Source: Chloranthus sessilifolius (Eukaryota > Streptophyta > Magnoliopsida > Chloranthales > Chloranthaceae). Taken from it: a stretch of DNA of 64,000 nucleotides. Each line of letters opens with the position of its first letter. Position 1 is the stretch's first letter. Made by a program: the position numbers and the translations under genes. The notes under the pieces were generated by a model. It was not told the DNA's origin, made no database searches, and saw only the letters and a list, made by a program, of their open reading frames with translations. Where the stretch lies: NCBI GenBank assembly GCA_021018995.1, contig CM037587.1:70761604-70825603 (forward strand). Direction: 5' to 3'. Shown here piece by piece: positions 33,784 through 45,396 of this stretch.

Positions 33784-34960
33784 CTAAATTTAAACGACAT
33801 GACGGGAAAGAAAAATAGGGAAGTAAAATAAAGCTAAAAATCTAAAGAAAAAGAAGGGGTTTACAAAGTGTCCCATCGTGATCGATAGTCTGTTGGTGCA
33901 CGCTTTTTCTGGGTTCCTCTTAGTTCCCGTTGAATAAGTGGCTTCTAATTCTGTCTTATTAGACTTTAGCGATGTGGTGTATGTGATAAGGTAAGAATAA
34001 ATAGTAATAGGAGGAGTTTCCTAGGATGATTCCTAGTTGATTTGCGATCGCTAGCTACGGAAATTTATCGACGCTGCAACTCATCAATGATCACGCGTTT
34101 AAGCGGTTGTGGGTTACTTCTATACTGAATCGTCCTCCTGCGAACATCAGTAGTAGTGTCCTATTTTAATTAGATAGTTTCAGCTTTCTTTTTAGTTTCC
34201 CTTGTTGCTGTTATGATCAATTTAGATTCTTTTTTTTGTTATGAATTATGATTAGGTGAGCTTATTATGATGGATTATTTTAGTGTTTTGATGCTATCAG
34301 GAGTCCAATCATTTTCAGTTTCTCGATATCATTAGGAGTCCAATTAATATCAAAGTCCTGGTACTGCTAAGAGTCCAATCAGTTTCAATCTACTACTGGT
34401 ACTAGGAGTGCATGTGTATCAGTTCCAATAATATTCCAATTAAACAAAAGAGTCCAATTATCACAATTCTAGATGGAGCAGGTATGCTAATTTTATTGCA
34501 ATTCTAGATAAGCAGATATATCAATTGTGTGGCAATCACAACTAAAGCGCTTAAGGTAATCTTACTAGCATTCTAATTTGAAGAAAACAAAGACTAATCA
34601 TTTTTTGGGATTTTTGATTGAAGCAATAAATCAATTTACTAAACTAGAAATAAATGATTGAGGCGACAAAATTAACTCTCTTTTTTTTTTAGAATCATAA
34701 TCTACGGATCAATTATGATAAAAATCTAACTAATAATAAACGAACTAACTTTCCTAAATTTTGGTTGAGATAATAAAGTGACTGAACTAGAAGACTGAAT
34801 TGAATCAAAGCAAATAATGATATGAAGGCCTATTTGATGCAATTAGCCAATTATATTGAAATAGAAAAAACTAACTATAACTAACTAGTTAACCCTAAAC
34901 AATCTAAAAAAAAAAGGTGGTTGGGCCCGCTGTGCTAAGGAGGATTGGCCTCGTTTCCGA
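33780..34960 (-). other. Leader of element B
   Basis: AT-rich, no coding signal. At about 34270-34450 a motif like CTATTAGGAGTCCAATTA recurs five to six times, also present in the leader of element C. A conserved block near 34918-34990 (TGCTAAGGAGGAT, TCCGTGAGCTCCCTTG) also matches C at 56833-56910. I could not identify a primer binding site. Confidence 0.6.
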
Positions 34961-36105
34961 GTACACTCCGTGAGCTCCCTTGAGTAAATTGGATGGCTGA
35001 GATAAAATATAGGTGGATAATTGAATAATAAAAAGGGGGATTTTTAGAATTGAATTCGAAATTATAATAAAAAATTAGATTGAGAAACAAAAGTTATGAA
35101 CTGAAATTTATATTTTTTTGGATTTGTGACGGTATGAAAATATAGAATTAAATTATAGATTAAAATTTAGGATTGAATTCGGGTCCGAAATAAGCAAAAT
35201 CAAGTCGTATGATTAAAGACTGGTTCTGAACTCTGAGAGTCAGAACCAGAAATTAATGATAGGACTCTAGATTAAGATTTTAGAGTACAATCAGAGCATA
35301 AGGTCGGTATGTCGGACCGCTAGATTAAAAATCGGTTCTAGAAATAGAGAACTAGAATCGGACATAGAAAATTTTGGTCTGAAGAGGGTGCTACGGTCTA
35401 AAAATTAGAAATAGAATTCAATAATTAAACTAAGGGGGAAATCCTAAGTCTAAAATTAAATTAAATTCTTACCAAAGATCGGAGCTGCGGAGAGGAATCA
35501 TCGAAAATCCGAGGGTTTGAATCTCGAAATCATGACTAATTTGCCCTATGGACTTGTCCTCGGAGTTCTCTGGTTTCGAAGTCTAAAAAAATTCTGTTCT
35601 CTCTCTCCAAATTACCAGCCTCCTCATGTGTTCGAAGAGGATGCTACGGTCTAAAAATTAGAATCAGGGCTGCGATGAGAAATCTAAGAGTTCGAATATT
35701 AAAATCATGGCTAATTTGCTCTAGGGATCCATTCTCGGAGCTCTTTGGTTTCAGAATTTACGCTCTCATTTCTCAAAATTTGCAACCCCCCTTTCTCTCT
35801 TCGAGAAAAAAAGCTTTTATAGGTTTTCATTCAATTACATGAATTGCTTTTGATTTTACGGCTCTTAATACGCTTTGAGTCGGTCACCAGGCTTCGATGA
35901 GCGAATTTGAATTACTCAACGGGTTTTCTAGTCTTAACGAAATCAGGACTAATTACGTGCGTGGTGGGACGTACGTAATCTAATTAAGCGTGTTACCTGA
36001 AGCGCTTAATCGAAGAAATGTAGGAGTCAAGGGTAGGAGACTAGGTCGGGTGTAGGCCAATTGCGCGCTAGTGGTGTAGCGCTCAATCCGATCACGCGTC
36101 TGTTT
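34961..36105 (-). repeat. Partial 5' LTR of element B
   Basis: Similar in order and sequence to the LTR of element C (about 56880-58193), for example AATTGCGCGCTAGT and ACTTTGAGTCGGTCA. The inner limit is approximate. The outer end is missing: at about 36105 the sequence becomes RNase H coding of element C. A splice-donor-like TTTG/GTAAGAATT lies at 35472 on the minus strand. Confidence 0.65.
35813..35823 (-). promoter_or_regulatory. TATA box in LTR of element B
   Basis: Minus-strand CCTATAAAAGC at the position matching the TATA box of element C. Confidence 0.55.
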
Positions 36106-36442
36106 CAAAGGGTCCATATGTGCTTGGACTAGTATCTTGTTTGCTCCGAAGTAGTACCGTAATTTCATCGAGGCCCATACTAGTGCGAGGCATGTCTTCT
36201 TCATTGGCGTGTATTTCCTTTCATACTCGACCATCATTCTGTTGAGGTGGTAAATGGCCTTCTCTCTCTTACCATCTTCTTCATATTGTCTGAGGATTAC
36301 TCCCATAGCCTTGCCATTTGTTGACACACAGAGGATCAGGGGTCTTCCAGGAACTGGCAGTGATAATATTGGTGGGTTGGGCTGATACTTCTTGATATTG
36401 TCGAAGTCTTGCTGACACTGGTCATCCCATGTGTACTCAACC
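36106..36442 (-). pseudogene. RNase H fragment of element C, left of element D
   Basis: Minus-strand frame reads VEYTWDDQCQQDFDNIKKYQ, then GKAMGVILRQYEEDGKREKA and LVWASMKLRYYFGANKILVQ, ending at HMDPLK. It is the direct continuation of the RT that resumes at 52215 on the other side of element D. After DPLK the sequence switches to LTR of element B, so the rest of RNase H, integrase and the 3' end of element C are lost. Confidence 0.85.
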
Positions 36443-39096
36443 TGTGACAGCCCAGATTTCGGCACCCCGAAACCCGTACCATCAGCACGATCATCTTGAC
36501 CGTACCCCTTAGCTAAGCACGGAACACTAGTATATCAAGCATTGCAATAAAATAATAAACGAAATTGTAGAATTTGAATCTATATTAATTAACTCTCCAA
36601 AAGACAGTTCTACCCTCATGCCTCTACATGAATGGAGAACCGATCCGAACTATCGATGATAGCACTCATCACGGATGGTTTGCCCCAAAAGAATAATCCC
36701 ATCTATATATGTATACATGGTTTAAACAGAATCAAGGCTTGACATATCAAGCCGTACAAAAACTCTCTCCAAAATTCCTCAAAGTGGCACAACGGAGTCC
36801 TCTAGAAGAAGTCCTCTGGAGGTGGCTCCAACTCTTCACCGGCCGCAAGGTCCGACTCGCCGGGATCAGCGTCTCCTGAAGCCTCGGCAGCTGCTAGTAG
36901 TGGACCTGCGACGTATAGTCTATAGGGTGAGCTACATCCTAGCTCAATAGGGAACAAACACAGTTGAACATATAAATTATAACTCACATATATTCCATGA
37001 TATGCCATGCATGATGTATCTATGCAGTCATTGATGAAACAGTTAAAAAGCATTTCGTTTTACTGTTGATTACTTATGTTTTCATTTACTCATGAATGAT
37101 GCTGAAAAGGCCTAAAGCAAAACTTAAACTTTCAACTTAAGTAATCCCCGAGCAATATAGCATCGAGCCCCGATGAGATACCCATCATCGTCATCTATAT
37201 AGACAGTTTTAACCGTATTCCCTGGGAATACAAATAGTACCCAAGCCCCTTTCCCTTGGGGATTGGTGGCGGGGTTTCACTTGTCTCAATCAACACCCCT
37301 GGGGTGTGCTTACTATGTACGGATAAGCCTCCGCACTGGCCTACGGTTTCGCCGCCGTATCGGTCACGGATATCCTGCCGTGTCAGTCGTGGATATCCCG
37401 CCACGTCAGTGGGGTACCCTATCAAACCTCAAATAACAAAAATATCGGTGCCTTACATATAGTTATTCACCGTGTAAATGTGCTATCTTATATCAGTTAG
37501 GCCCTATCAAACACGATTCAATCCTTGGATACATCCCTGGGATGTATCCATTTACTTGCATCACACCTGATGCTCTTATCTCTTTACTTCTTCATCCCCT
37601 GGGGATGGCTCATTTTGTTTACTTTTATGAATGTCACACACACACCTTTCACAAATTCTTAAGAAATAATAATTGAATTGAATTCTATATCACTACATAC
37701 ATGCTCTTGTAAAATAAGGTACATGTTCAAGGTGTTCCCTACCTCAAGTCTTTATTTGATCAATGCATCAAGGTCCCACGTGGCTCCTTGTGCACTAGTC
37801 CACACGTACCACCTATGGTACCACATAACAGGTGAAACACATCACAAAGGATGCAATAAAGAAGGTATAAGACCCTCCAAGAATCTTAAAGTCAAACCTA
37901 AAAGTCAACATAATCTATCTCAGTCGATTAATCGATTTCCAAAATCGATTAATCGAATCTGATTCGATTAATCGATTTCCAAAATCGATTAATCGAAGGT
38001 CAATATCGATTAATCGAAGTAATTTCGATTAATCGAAATTCTCCTTTTCGCAAAGTCGATCCTCAATTCGAACAGTCGAGTTTTCATTCGATTAATCGAA
38101 TCCAATTTCGATTAATCGAAATTCTTCTTTTCGCAAAGTCGACCCACAGTTCGAACAGTCGAGTTTTCATTCGATTAATCGAATCCAATTTCGATTAATC
38201 GAAATTCTTCTTTTCGCAAAGTCGACTCTCAGTTCGAACAGTCGAGTTTCACAAGTTGATTAATCGATCCCAAATCGATTAATCGAAAACTAAAATCGAT
38301 TAATCGAAATCCCATTTCGATTAGTCGATTTTTCCTTAAGTCATTTCCTCCAACCCCTGGGGTCCACTGGAGGTTCCCAGTCGATTAATCGATCCCCAAA
38401 TCGATTAATCGAAATCCAAAGTCGATTAATCGAAATCAAATTCGATTAATCGAAATCGACCTTTCAACTTCCTGGCCAATTTCGATTAATCGAAACCCAA
38501 TTTCGATTAATCGAAATTGTCAGATTCAGCCCCTTTCGAGCTGTTCTTCCCAATCTTCTTCCATACTTTTTCCTCTATTTTTCTAAGCCATTATCCTATG
38601 ATTTAACCCACATTCAATCACAACTTAACCCCTATAATCTATGCATTTTATTTACAAAAATTTTACCTTGAATAGATCTCAAGTTGATTTCAATCAAATA
38701 GTTGGAAGGCTAGGGTTTCCAACTTTTGCTCTAACAGATCCGCGTTGAATCCGTCTTTTATCTCTTGAATCCCCCCTCCAATCAGTTGCAATAACTCCTC
38801 TCTTACTTCTCTCTCTTTCTCTCTCTTCTTTACTCTCCTTCAACAACCAAAAATACACATCTAGGGTTATTAAACCCTTCTTATCTATCTCTCTCTTTGT
38901 GTGTTGAGCACATACACCGCAGTAGGTGTAAGTGACTTCTCATTTACATCACACACTACATAATCACTCAAACTATCACATCTCGTCCATTCATCACATT
39001 CTATGCTAACTCATGATCTCCTGATTGGTCAAACTTGTGACCAATCGGGCACGGATCCCAAGGTCATAGTTTAGCGTGATTTTTCAGGCTATTACA
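36443..39096 (-). repeat. 3' LTR of element D
   Basis: 2654 bases, plus-strand TGTGACAGCCCAG to GGCTATTACA. It contains the palindrome array at 37915-38515 and short inverted repeats such as GGATACATCCC/GGGATGTATCC near 37536. The copy at 49588-52214 matches almost throughout. Confidence 0.92.
37915..38515. repeat. TCGATTAATCGA palindrome array in 3' LTR of D
   Basis: About 18 exact copies of the core CGATTAATCG plus variants (TTGATTAATCGA, CGATTAGTCG) in 600 bases. Part is organised as about three tandem units of about 80 bases that also hold TTCGAACAGTCGAG and CGCAAAGTCGAC. The same array is present in the 5' LTR (51031-51633), the inverted LTR (46395-46925) and the internal region (41140-41790). 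Confidence 0.95.
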
Positions 39097-39107
39097 TCCT
39101 CCCCACC
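39097..39107 (-). promoter_or_regulatory. Polypurine tract of element D
   Basis: Minus-strand GGTGGGGAGGA directly before the 3' LTR. It would prime plus-strand cDNA synthesis. Confidence 0.75.
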
Positions 39108-39484
39108 TTGGGAATTTTCGTCCTCGAAAATAACCCAAGGTTTGTCTGACTGGGTCTCTCTCGCTTCCCCCCCCCCACACTCTCAGGGGAGGTGGGCCAG
39201 TTGACTCAGACGTAGTTAAGTAGACACAATCACATGCATGGAACTCAAATTTTTGACGAAGGCAAACAATTAACACAAAAATTAAGCTTTTCCATTAATA
39301 TCAAAAGTTTTACACAGTGCCAAGAAAGTGGCATACAAGATATACATGTACACAATACATGACTGATACAAATATAAAGAAAAGACTCATGCAGTCCCCT
39401 CGCCAGGCTGGTCCGGTGCTACAGGCTGGTGCTGAGCCGGCTCTGTCATGGGTGGGGCGACGGCTGGGCTGGTGGTGGCCGTGG
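39108..39484 (-). other. 3' untranslated stretch between extra ORF and LTR of D
   Basis: No coding signal. The last 80 bases before the ORF stop are G-rich on the plus strand, continuing the Pro-rich C terminus of the ORF in composition. Confidence 0.5.
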
Positions 39485-40918
39485 TCACAAGGCCTCTGGC
39501 GTGAGCGGATGTGGATGTGGAAGGAGCCGCGTCTGTGGTGGGATGGAAGACGGGTCCTCGATGGAAGGCAGGCGTCTGCTGTCCACCTCCTCTTCGAGGT
39601 AGGTAGCGGTAGGGTAGATGTGGCGGAGGGTGTGGAATAGGAGGAAGTCTATCCTCCGGTTCATCCTCTCGTTGTTGGCCTCCATGCGAGCCAACACCTC
39701 CTCAATGGTAGGACCGGATGGAGCGGCGCGCCGGCGGTAGGATGAGGTGGGTGTCGCGGGCGCGGAGTGGGCAGGTGGTGTCGGTGAGGCTGTGGTGTGG
39801 GAGGGAACCCTCTCCACAGATGGCTCTGCGGGAATAGGGTGTGCCCCACCCACGTGTGGGTCCTGCTGAGGTGGTGGGGGTGGTGGCGGTGCTACTGCTG
39901 CTGGGGCGGGAGCGGGACCCGGAGCTGGTAGGGTCCGCTTTAGAAGGTTGTAGCTACGGGTCCATGAAGACTTTGTAAACGTCTTCACGCGATCCGTAGT
40001 CCTCACCTCGTGAGGTGAGATGGTGTAGGAGGGCTCGTCGGAGTAGCACTCCAACATGCTCGATATAAGGCGAGCATAGGGCATCTTTTCTTTGGGCCTC
40101 ATGTTGCCCTTCATTAACTTCCCCTTGATGTATTTCATCCCCTCTAGGATGACCATTGTGGCGTCGAACCACCGGCCACAGAAGGCCGCGTAAAGTGCAT
40201 GTTGCACTTTGTCCACGCGCTCGGTGTCGTGGCGCATCGGGTAGAGGTTGCACTTGATTATGGAATCAAGCATCCACATGTAGGGTGGAAGGTCAACTCT
40301 CTTAATGGAGGTGCCCGACCCCTTTTTACCCTTGGTCATGCGGGTCATGACCTCCTCAAAATGGGGTTCCTCCTCAAAGGGTGGGAAAAGAGTGGTCTCT
40401 GGGGTGAAATCGAGGTAACACTCGAGTACCTCATGGATGTGGCGACGAGTGATCGTATAGAGACGACCCTCAATTTTGGTTATAATACAATCGTCGGTAG
40501 GGCCATCGGTTAGCCCTTGGTAAAAGAGTCTAACCAATCTAGGGTAGTATGAACCCTGGATTGGTTTGAGAAGGTTGCCGAGGCCGGCGTTATTTAGGTA
40601 GGTTCGAGCCCATTGGGTCTCGCCCGGCACATCGGGATCGGTGAATAGGGTAGGGTCGATAATATACTCGACCTCGAAGGTCTTTGCCGCCCACCATTCA
40701 TTTGGTTGCTCGACATTGGTGGGTGGGGGTGGCATGGGGGTGGATTCGCGGGAAGACTCACGCGTAGACGCGCTCGTCGAACCGGAGGTGGTCTCCGATT
40801 CCGACGGTGATGGAGTCCTCACCGGCGATGGGGTAGGTGGTGGTGGTGCGGCGTTCTTACGCCTAACCGGCAACTTAGAAGTCACCTTCTTTGAAGATAG
40901 ACGGGTTTTGGGCGGCAT
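39485..40918 (-). CDS. Extra ORF of element D, plant transposon protein-like, 477 residues
   Basis: Intact frame on the same strand as gag-pol, between integrase and 3' LTR, the place where env sits in retroviruses. It has no signal peptide or membrane segment, so it is no envelope protein. N terminus is basic and Pro/Ser-rich (about 1-70). The folded part is about 75-310, with SYYPRLVRLFYQGLTDGP, then RLYTITRRHIHEVLECYL and LPPYMWMLDSIIKCNLYP. This layout resembles the putative plant transposon protein family often met in gypsy elements (Pfam PF20167 or a relative), but similarity is only by eye. Residues about 330-420 are Pro-rich, and a helix follows (EVLARMEANNERMNRRIDFL). It is the longest undamaged frame in the window. 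Its own TATA box and palindrome array lie upstream. Confidence 0.75.
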   Translation of the reverse strand: MPPKTRLSSKKVTSKLPVRRKNAAPPPPTPSPVRTPSPSESETTSGSTSASTRESSRESTPMPPPPTNVEQPNEWWAAKTFEVEYIIDPTLFTDPDVPGETQWARTYLNNAGLGNLLKPIQGSYYPRLVRLFYQGLTDGPTDDCIITKIEGRLYTITRRHIHEVLECYLDFTPETTLFPPFEEEPHFEEVMTRMTKGKKGSGTSIKRVDLPPYMWMLDSIIKCNLYPMRHDTERVDKVQHALYAAFCGRWFDATMVILEGMKYIKGKLMKGNMRPKEKMPYARLISSMLECYSDEPSYTISPHEVRTTDRVKTFTKSSWTRSYNLLKRTLPAPGPAPAPAAVAPPPPPPPQQDPHVGGAHPIPAEPSVERVPSHTTASPTPPAHSAPATPTSSYRRRAAPSGPTIEEVLARMEANNERMNRRIDFLLFHTLRHIYPTATYLEEEVDSRRLPSIEDPSSIPPQTRLLPHPHPLTPEAL

Positions 40919-41125
40919 TTTGAGAAAAACTAGGGTTTAGCTAGTTCAAATTGAAAGAAAAGTGTGAAATTAGGGTTTACCGTAGGTTTTGATGGCGATG
41001 CGAGCCGAAAAACCGTCGGAAACAGGAACCCTAGGGCACCGGCTTGTCGGAGAAGAGGAAGAAGGTGAAACGCCCAAAAATTTCTAGGTGAAATGATTTC
41101 AAATGGGGAATGAAATCCCCAAATT

Positions 41126-41137
41126 TATTTATATAGG
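41126..41137 (-). promoter_or_regulatory. TATA box upstream of the extra ORF of D
   Basis: Minus-strand CCTATATAAATA, about 210 bases before the ORF start and directly downstream of the palindrome array. It would start a transcript near 41095 with a leader of about 180 bases. Confidence 0.55.
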
Positions 41138-41139
41138 CC

Positions 41140-41790
41140 CCGGCTCGATTAATCGAAATTCAGAATCGATTAATCGAGATTTCAAACTAAGTTAAGCCAC
41201 GTAAAATCGATTAATCGATTTCCCAAATCGATTAATTGAAAGTCAAATTCGATTAATCGAGACCATTTCGATTAATCGAAATCGTATCTGCTTAAAATTT
41301 TCAATTTTTAAGCTCACTGGCGCGAGCCAGTCGATTAATCGAAATCCATTTCGATTAATCGAAATTCCAAAATCGATTAATCAAATTTAATTTCGATTAA
41401 TCGAAATCGTGCTGTAACTTCTAATTTTTCCAGAATTTCTTAAATTATTCGATTAATCGAATCCATTCCGATTAATCAAAATTTCGAAATCGATTAATCG
41501 AAATTCACTTCGATTAATCGAAATCGTCCATTTCTTTTCAAATTCTCGTAAGTCCCTTTAGTAAATTGATTAATCGAAAAATAATTCGATTAATCGAAAT
41601 TTCAAAATCGATTAGTCGATTCCAAATCGATTAATCGAGATTCCAATTCGATCAATCGAAATTTGTCTTCTATGTATATTCTAACTCTCCTTTAAATTTC
41701 CAGTCACTGGCACATGCCAGTCGACTAATCGAACAAAATTGATTAATCGAAATTTCAAATCGATTAATCGATTTGAAATTCGATTAATCG
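41140..41790. repeat. TCGATTAATCGA palindrome array upstream of the extra ORF
   Basis: More than 20 exact or one-mismatch copies of CGATTAATCG in 650 bases, spaced mostly 15-25 bases apart. It differs from the LTR array in the sequence between copies, so it is not simply a piece of LTR. It stops about 200 bases before the integrase stop codon. Confidence 0.93.
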
Positions 41791-41999
41791 GTTTTGTCCA
41801 ATTTCTGCAGAATTTCTATCTCTTTGTTTCTTTGATTTCTTTTGGTAGTTTATGACATCAAGTGGTTCATCCATAGAGTTGTATATACTTGATCATGTAC
41901 GTATAATTCTGTTCCTCAAATCAGATTAGATCAAATTTTTCCATTGAATTACACGTATAGTGGAGATGTCACAAACATGTTTTGGTTTACACTGAATTC

Positions 42000-43434
42000 T
42001 CACGTCGTTGGAAACAAGGCTGGATATTGTTCTTTCACATTGGCCTCTCGTTCCCAAGTAGCCTCTTCTTTAGGATGGTTGTTCCACCGAACAAGCACTA
42101 AGGGAATCACTTTAGTGCGCAACACTTGTTCTTTTCGATCCAAGATTTCCATTGGTTCTTCTATCATGCTCATGTCCTCACACATCTCTATAGGTTGCTT
42201 TCCTAATACATGAGACGGATCGTTCACATACTTTCTGAGCATCGATATGTGGAAAACATTATGTACTCGATCAAATAGCGGTGGTAAACCAATGCGATAT
42301 GCAACTTCACCTACTCGTCCCAAAATTTTAAATAGTCCAACATAACGTGGACTTAACTTCCCTCTCTTGCCAAATCTCATTACACCTTCCATAGGTGACA
42401 CTTTCACAAACACATGCTCGCCCACTTTGTAGTCAACACTAGTCCGCTTCATATCGGCGTAACTTTTCTGTCTACTCTGTGCTGTCTTCAACCTTTCTCT
42501 GATAATTCGGACAACTGTGGCGTTATCTTCAAGTAGTTTTGGTCCTAACACAAATTTCTCACCTGTTTCCTCCCAATTGAGAGGTGACTTGCATCGTCGT
42601 CCATATAGAGCTTCATACGGTGCCATGCCAATGCTCGTTTGGAAACTGTTGTTGTATGCGAACTCGAGCATCGGTAGATACTCATCCCAGTATCCTTGCA
42701 TATCAAGCATGCATGCCCTGAGCATGTCTTCTATTACTTGGTTCACTCGCTCTGTCATCCATCGCTTGAGGATGGAAAGCTGAACTAAAGTCTAGTCGAG
42801 TTCCCATTCCTTCTTGAAATTTCTTCCAAAACTTGGACGTATATAGTGGATCACGATCTGAAACTATGCTGCTTGGAATACCATGTAATCTTACAATCTC
42901 CTTCATGTATAAGTCTGCCAGTCTTCCTGCCGTATACGTAGTATTGTACGGCAAAAAGTGCGCTGATTTGGTCAATCGGTCTACGACGACCCAAATGGCA
43001 TTGTGTCTCTTGGCAGTACGGGGTAATCCAACAATGAAATCCATTGAGATCGATTCCCACTTCCATTCTGGTATTGGTAAAGGTTGCAATAGTCCAGCAG
43101 GATGTCTATGATCAACCTTCACTTGTTGACAAGTCAAACATCGTGACACGTACTCGGCCACGTCTTGCTTCAGTCCTCTCCACCAGTAGTTCTTTTTCAA
43201 ATCTTGGTACATTTTGGTGCTACCAGGGTGGATAGCATAATTTGACTTATGGGCCTCATCAAGAATCGTTCGTCTTAGGTCGACATTGTCCGGAATGCAT
43301 AGACGGCCCTTAAACAATAAAGAACCATCTTCTTTTAATGAGAAGTCCGACCTAATGCCTTCACTCACGTCTTGATGAATCTTTGTTAATGCCGGATCTT
43401 TCATCTGTAGATCGTGGATATGTTCAAATATCAC
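42000..43434 (-). pseudogene. Integrase with chromodomain-like tail of element D
   Basis: Two frames, 42703-43434 and 42000-42758, joined by a net 2-base loss near 42760 right after FHPQ. Zinc-binding part: HPGSTKMYQDLKKNYWW, then CLTCQQVK. Core acidic residues are all present: Asp in SMDFIVGLP, Asp in IVSDRDPLYTS, Glu in MTERVNQVIEDML. The C-terminal module has GKLSPRYVGLFKILGRVG, and the end reads LVRWNNHPKEEATWEREANV, a chromodomain-type tail as in chromoviruses, which can steer insertion to marked chromatin. Only the one frameshift breaks it. Confidence 0.9.
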
Positions 43435-45111
43435 CTTCTTTTCTTGATATGTTAGCCAAAAGGATCCGGTGTCCTTTGACTCAATGTTAGCATCATAGAA
43501 TGCCGTCTTCCAATAATTTCCATCGGTGCATACCCAAAATCAAAGAAGCTAATCGAAATTTGAACCCTTCCGACTCAATGCATCGGCTACTACATTCGCC
43601 TTGCCAGGATGGTATTGTATGGAGCAATCATAATCCTTGAGGAATTCCATCCACCTGCGCTGTCTCATGTTGAGCTCTTTCTATGTAAACAGATATCGGA
43701 GGCTCTTATGATCGGTGAAAATTTCAAAGGTCTCACCATACAAGTAATGTCTCCAAATCTTCAGCGCAAAAATGACTGCTGCCAGTTCCAAGTCATGAGT
43801 CGGGTAATTTTTCTCGTGTTCTTTCAACTGTCTTGATCCGTAAGCTATCACCTTCTTGTGTTGGTTGAGCACACAACCAAGGCCATTGTATGACGCGTCG
43901 CTGTACACGGCGTATCCTCCACTGCCTGAAGGAATCGCTAATACTGGAGCCGAAGTGAGTCTCGTTTTGAGTTCTTGAAAGCTCTTCTCGCATGCCTCAC
44001 TCCACTCAAACCTTGAATCTTTTCGTGTCAGCTTTGTGAGAGGTCCCGATATCTTTGAAAACCCCTCAACGAAACGTCGATAATAGCCTGCTAAGCCCAG
44101 AAAACTTCGGACATCGGTCACTGTCTTTGGTTGCTCCCATTTAACTACTGCTTCTATCTTTGCTGGATCTACAGTGACACCATGCTTTGAGACAACATGT
44201 CCCAAAAAGCTAACTTCTTCCAACCAAAATTCACACTTGCTGAGTTTGGCGTACAATTGGTGTTCACGTAGCGTCTGTAGAGCAATCCTCAAATGTTCTT
44301 CGTGTTCCGTCTTGGATTTGGAGTATATCAGTATATCATCAACAAACACTACGACGCAGGAGTCCAAGTGTGGTTTAAACACTCGGTTCATCAGATCCAT
44401 AAACGACGCCGGAGCATTCGTTAATCCAAACGACATCACAAGGAATTCATAGTGTCCATACCGTGTCCGAAAAGCTGTCTTCTGAATGTCCTCTGCTTTG
44501 ACTCGCAACTGATGATACCCAGATCTCAGGTCGATCTTAGAAAAATACCTTGCTCCTTGCAGTTGGTCGAATAGATCGTCAATTCTAGGCAAAGGGTAGC
44601 GGTTCTTCACAGTGAGTTTGTTCAATTGTCGATAGTCAATGCATAGCCGCATTGACCCATCCTTCTTCTTGACAAACAAGACCGGTGCTCCCCATGGAGA
44701 TACACTTGGTCTAACAAACCCCTTGTCCATAAGCTCTTGTAGTTGTTCCTTTAATTCCTTTAACTCAGCGGGAGCCATTCTATAAGGTGCTTTCGAAATA
44801 GGCTCCGTTCCTGGTGCTAAGTCAATGGCGAATTCTACTTCTCTTTCTGGAGGTAATCCAGGCAATTCTTTTGGAAACACGTCAGCAAAGTCTCGCACAA
44901 CTGCTATCTCAGAAATGACATTCTTTTCTTCCTTGTCCTCCTTTAAGAAAGCTAAGTATCCACTGCAACCCTTTCTGATCATTTTCTCGGCCCTTACTGC
45001 TGAGATCAGTGGCACAGATGACGACCTCACTCCTTGAAACCGAAATGATCTTCTTGTGTTGGGTCCAAAATAACTACCTTGTTCTTGCAATCGACGGTTG
45101 CACAATGTCAA
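43435..45111 (-). pseudogene. Reverse transcriptase and RNase H of element D
   Basis: A 476-codon open frame (43681-45111) holds a full RT and most of RNase [21 protein letters not shown], then [20 protein letters not shown], then [18 protein letters not shown] palm text, [13 protein letters not shown] and the catalytic [12 protein letters not shown]; RNase H has [35 protein letters not shown] and [12 protein letters not shown]. It ends in TAG (43681-43683) where the family has Gln before [10 protein letters not shown], so CAG changed to TAG. Text resumes to 43435 with [10 protein letters not shown] and one or two more stops. The enzymatic core looks intact. Confidence 0.9.
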
Positions 45112-45396
45112 CCAACCGGATCACATCAAACCCTTGCATGTCTAATATCAACTTTGCTTCTAGTTCATGCACCTCTAAGTCTCGAACTGCTACAATGATG
45201 GATTTGCAAGCTAACTCCGTGTCTACTAACTCTCCAGTCGGAATAGACACAGATAGGACGAAATCCAACGTCTCTGGAACAATCTTCATCTTCTTAGCGA
45301 AACGTGGAGTGACGAATGAGTGGGTAGACCCGGGGTCTATCAACACTCGAGCGTCATATCCACCAAAGCATCCTTTTTCATATATATTTAGAGTAC
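45074..45396 (-). pseudogene. Protease of element D
   Basis: Reads GYDARVLIDPGSTHSFVTPR, then IPTGELVDTELACKS and [11 protein letters not shown]. The active site is Asp-Pro-Gly-Ser where many relatives have Asp-Ser-Gly. After FDVI the frame is lost; the true frame can be seen as [20 protein letters not shown] in another phase before RT, so there are two frameshifts and a small deletion between 45074 and 45125. The upstream border is the acceptor of the candidate intron. Confidence 0.8.

Larger units (their letters stand above)
19375..36105 (-). mobile_element. Element B: Tat/Ogre-like Ty3/gypsy retrotransposon, truncated at both sides
   Basis: Minus-strand order is partial 5' LTR, leader, gag, protease, G-patch, cysteine module, RT, RNase H, second RNase H, integrase, 3' region with an antisense PMD gene. 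The left part was cut off by insertion of element A; the right part stops at 36105 inside the LTR, where sequence jumps to RNase H of element C. It differs from A at most positions, so it is a separate family, but the gene order is the same. Many stops and frameshifts make it inactive. Confidence 0.8.

Noticed and set aside
39485..40918. Envelope gene in the position after integrase
   Set aside because: No signal peptide, no membrane segment and no glycoprotein-like Cys pattern; the protein is basic and Pro-rich at its ends.
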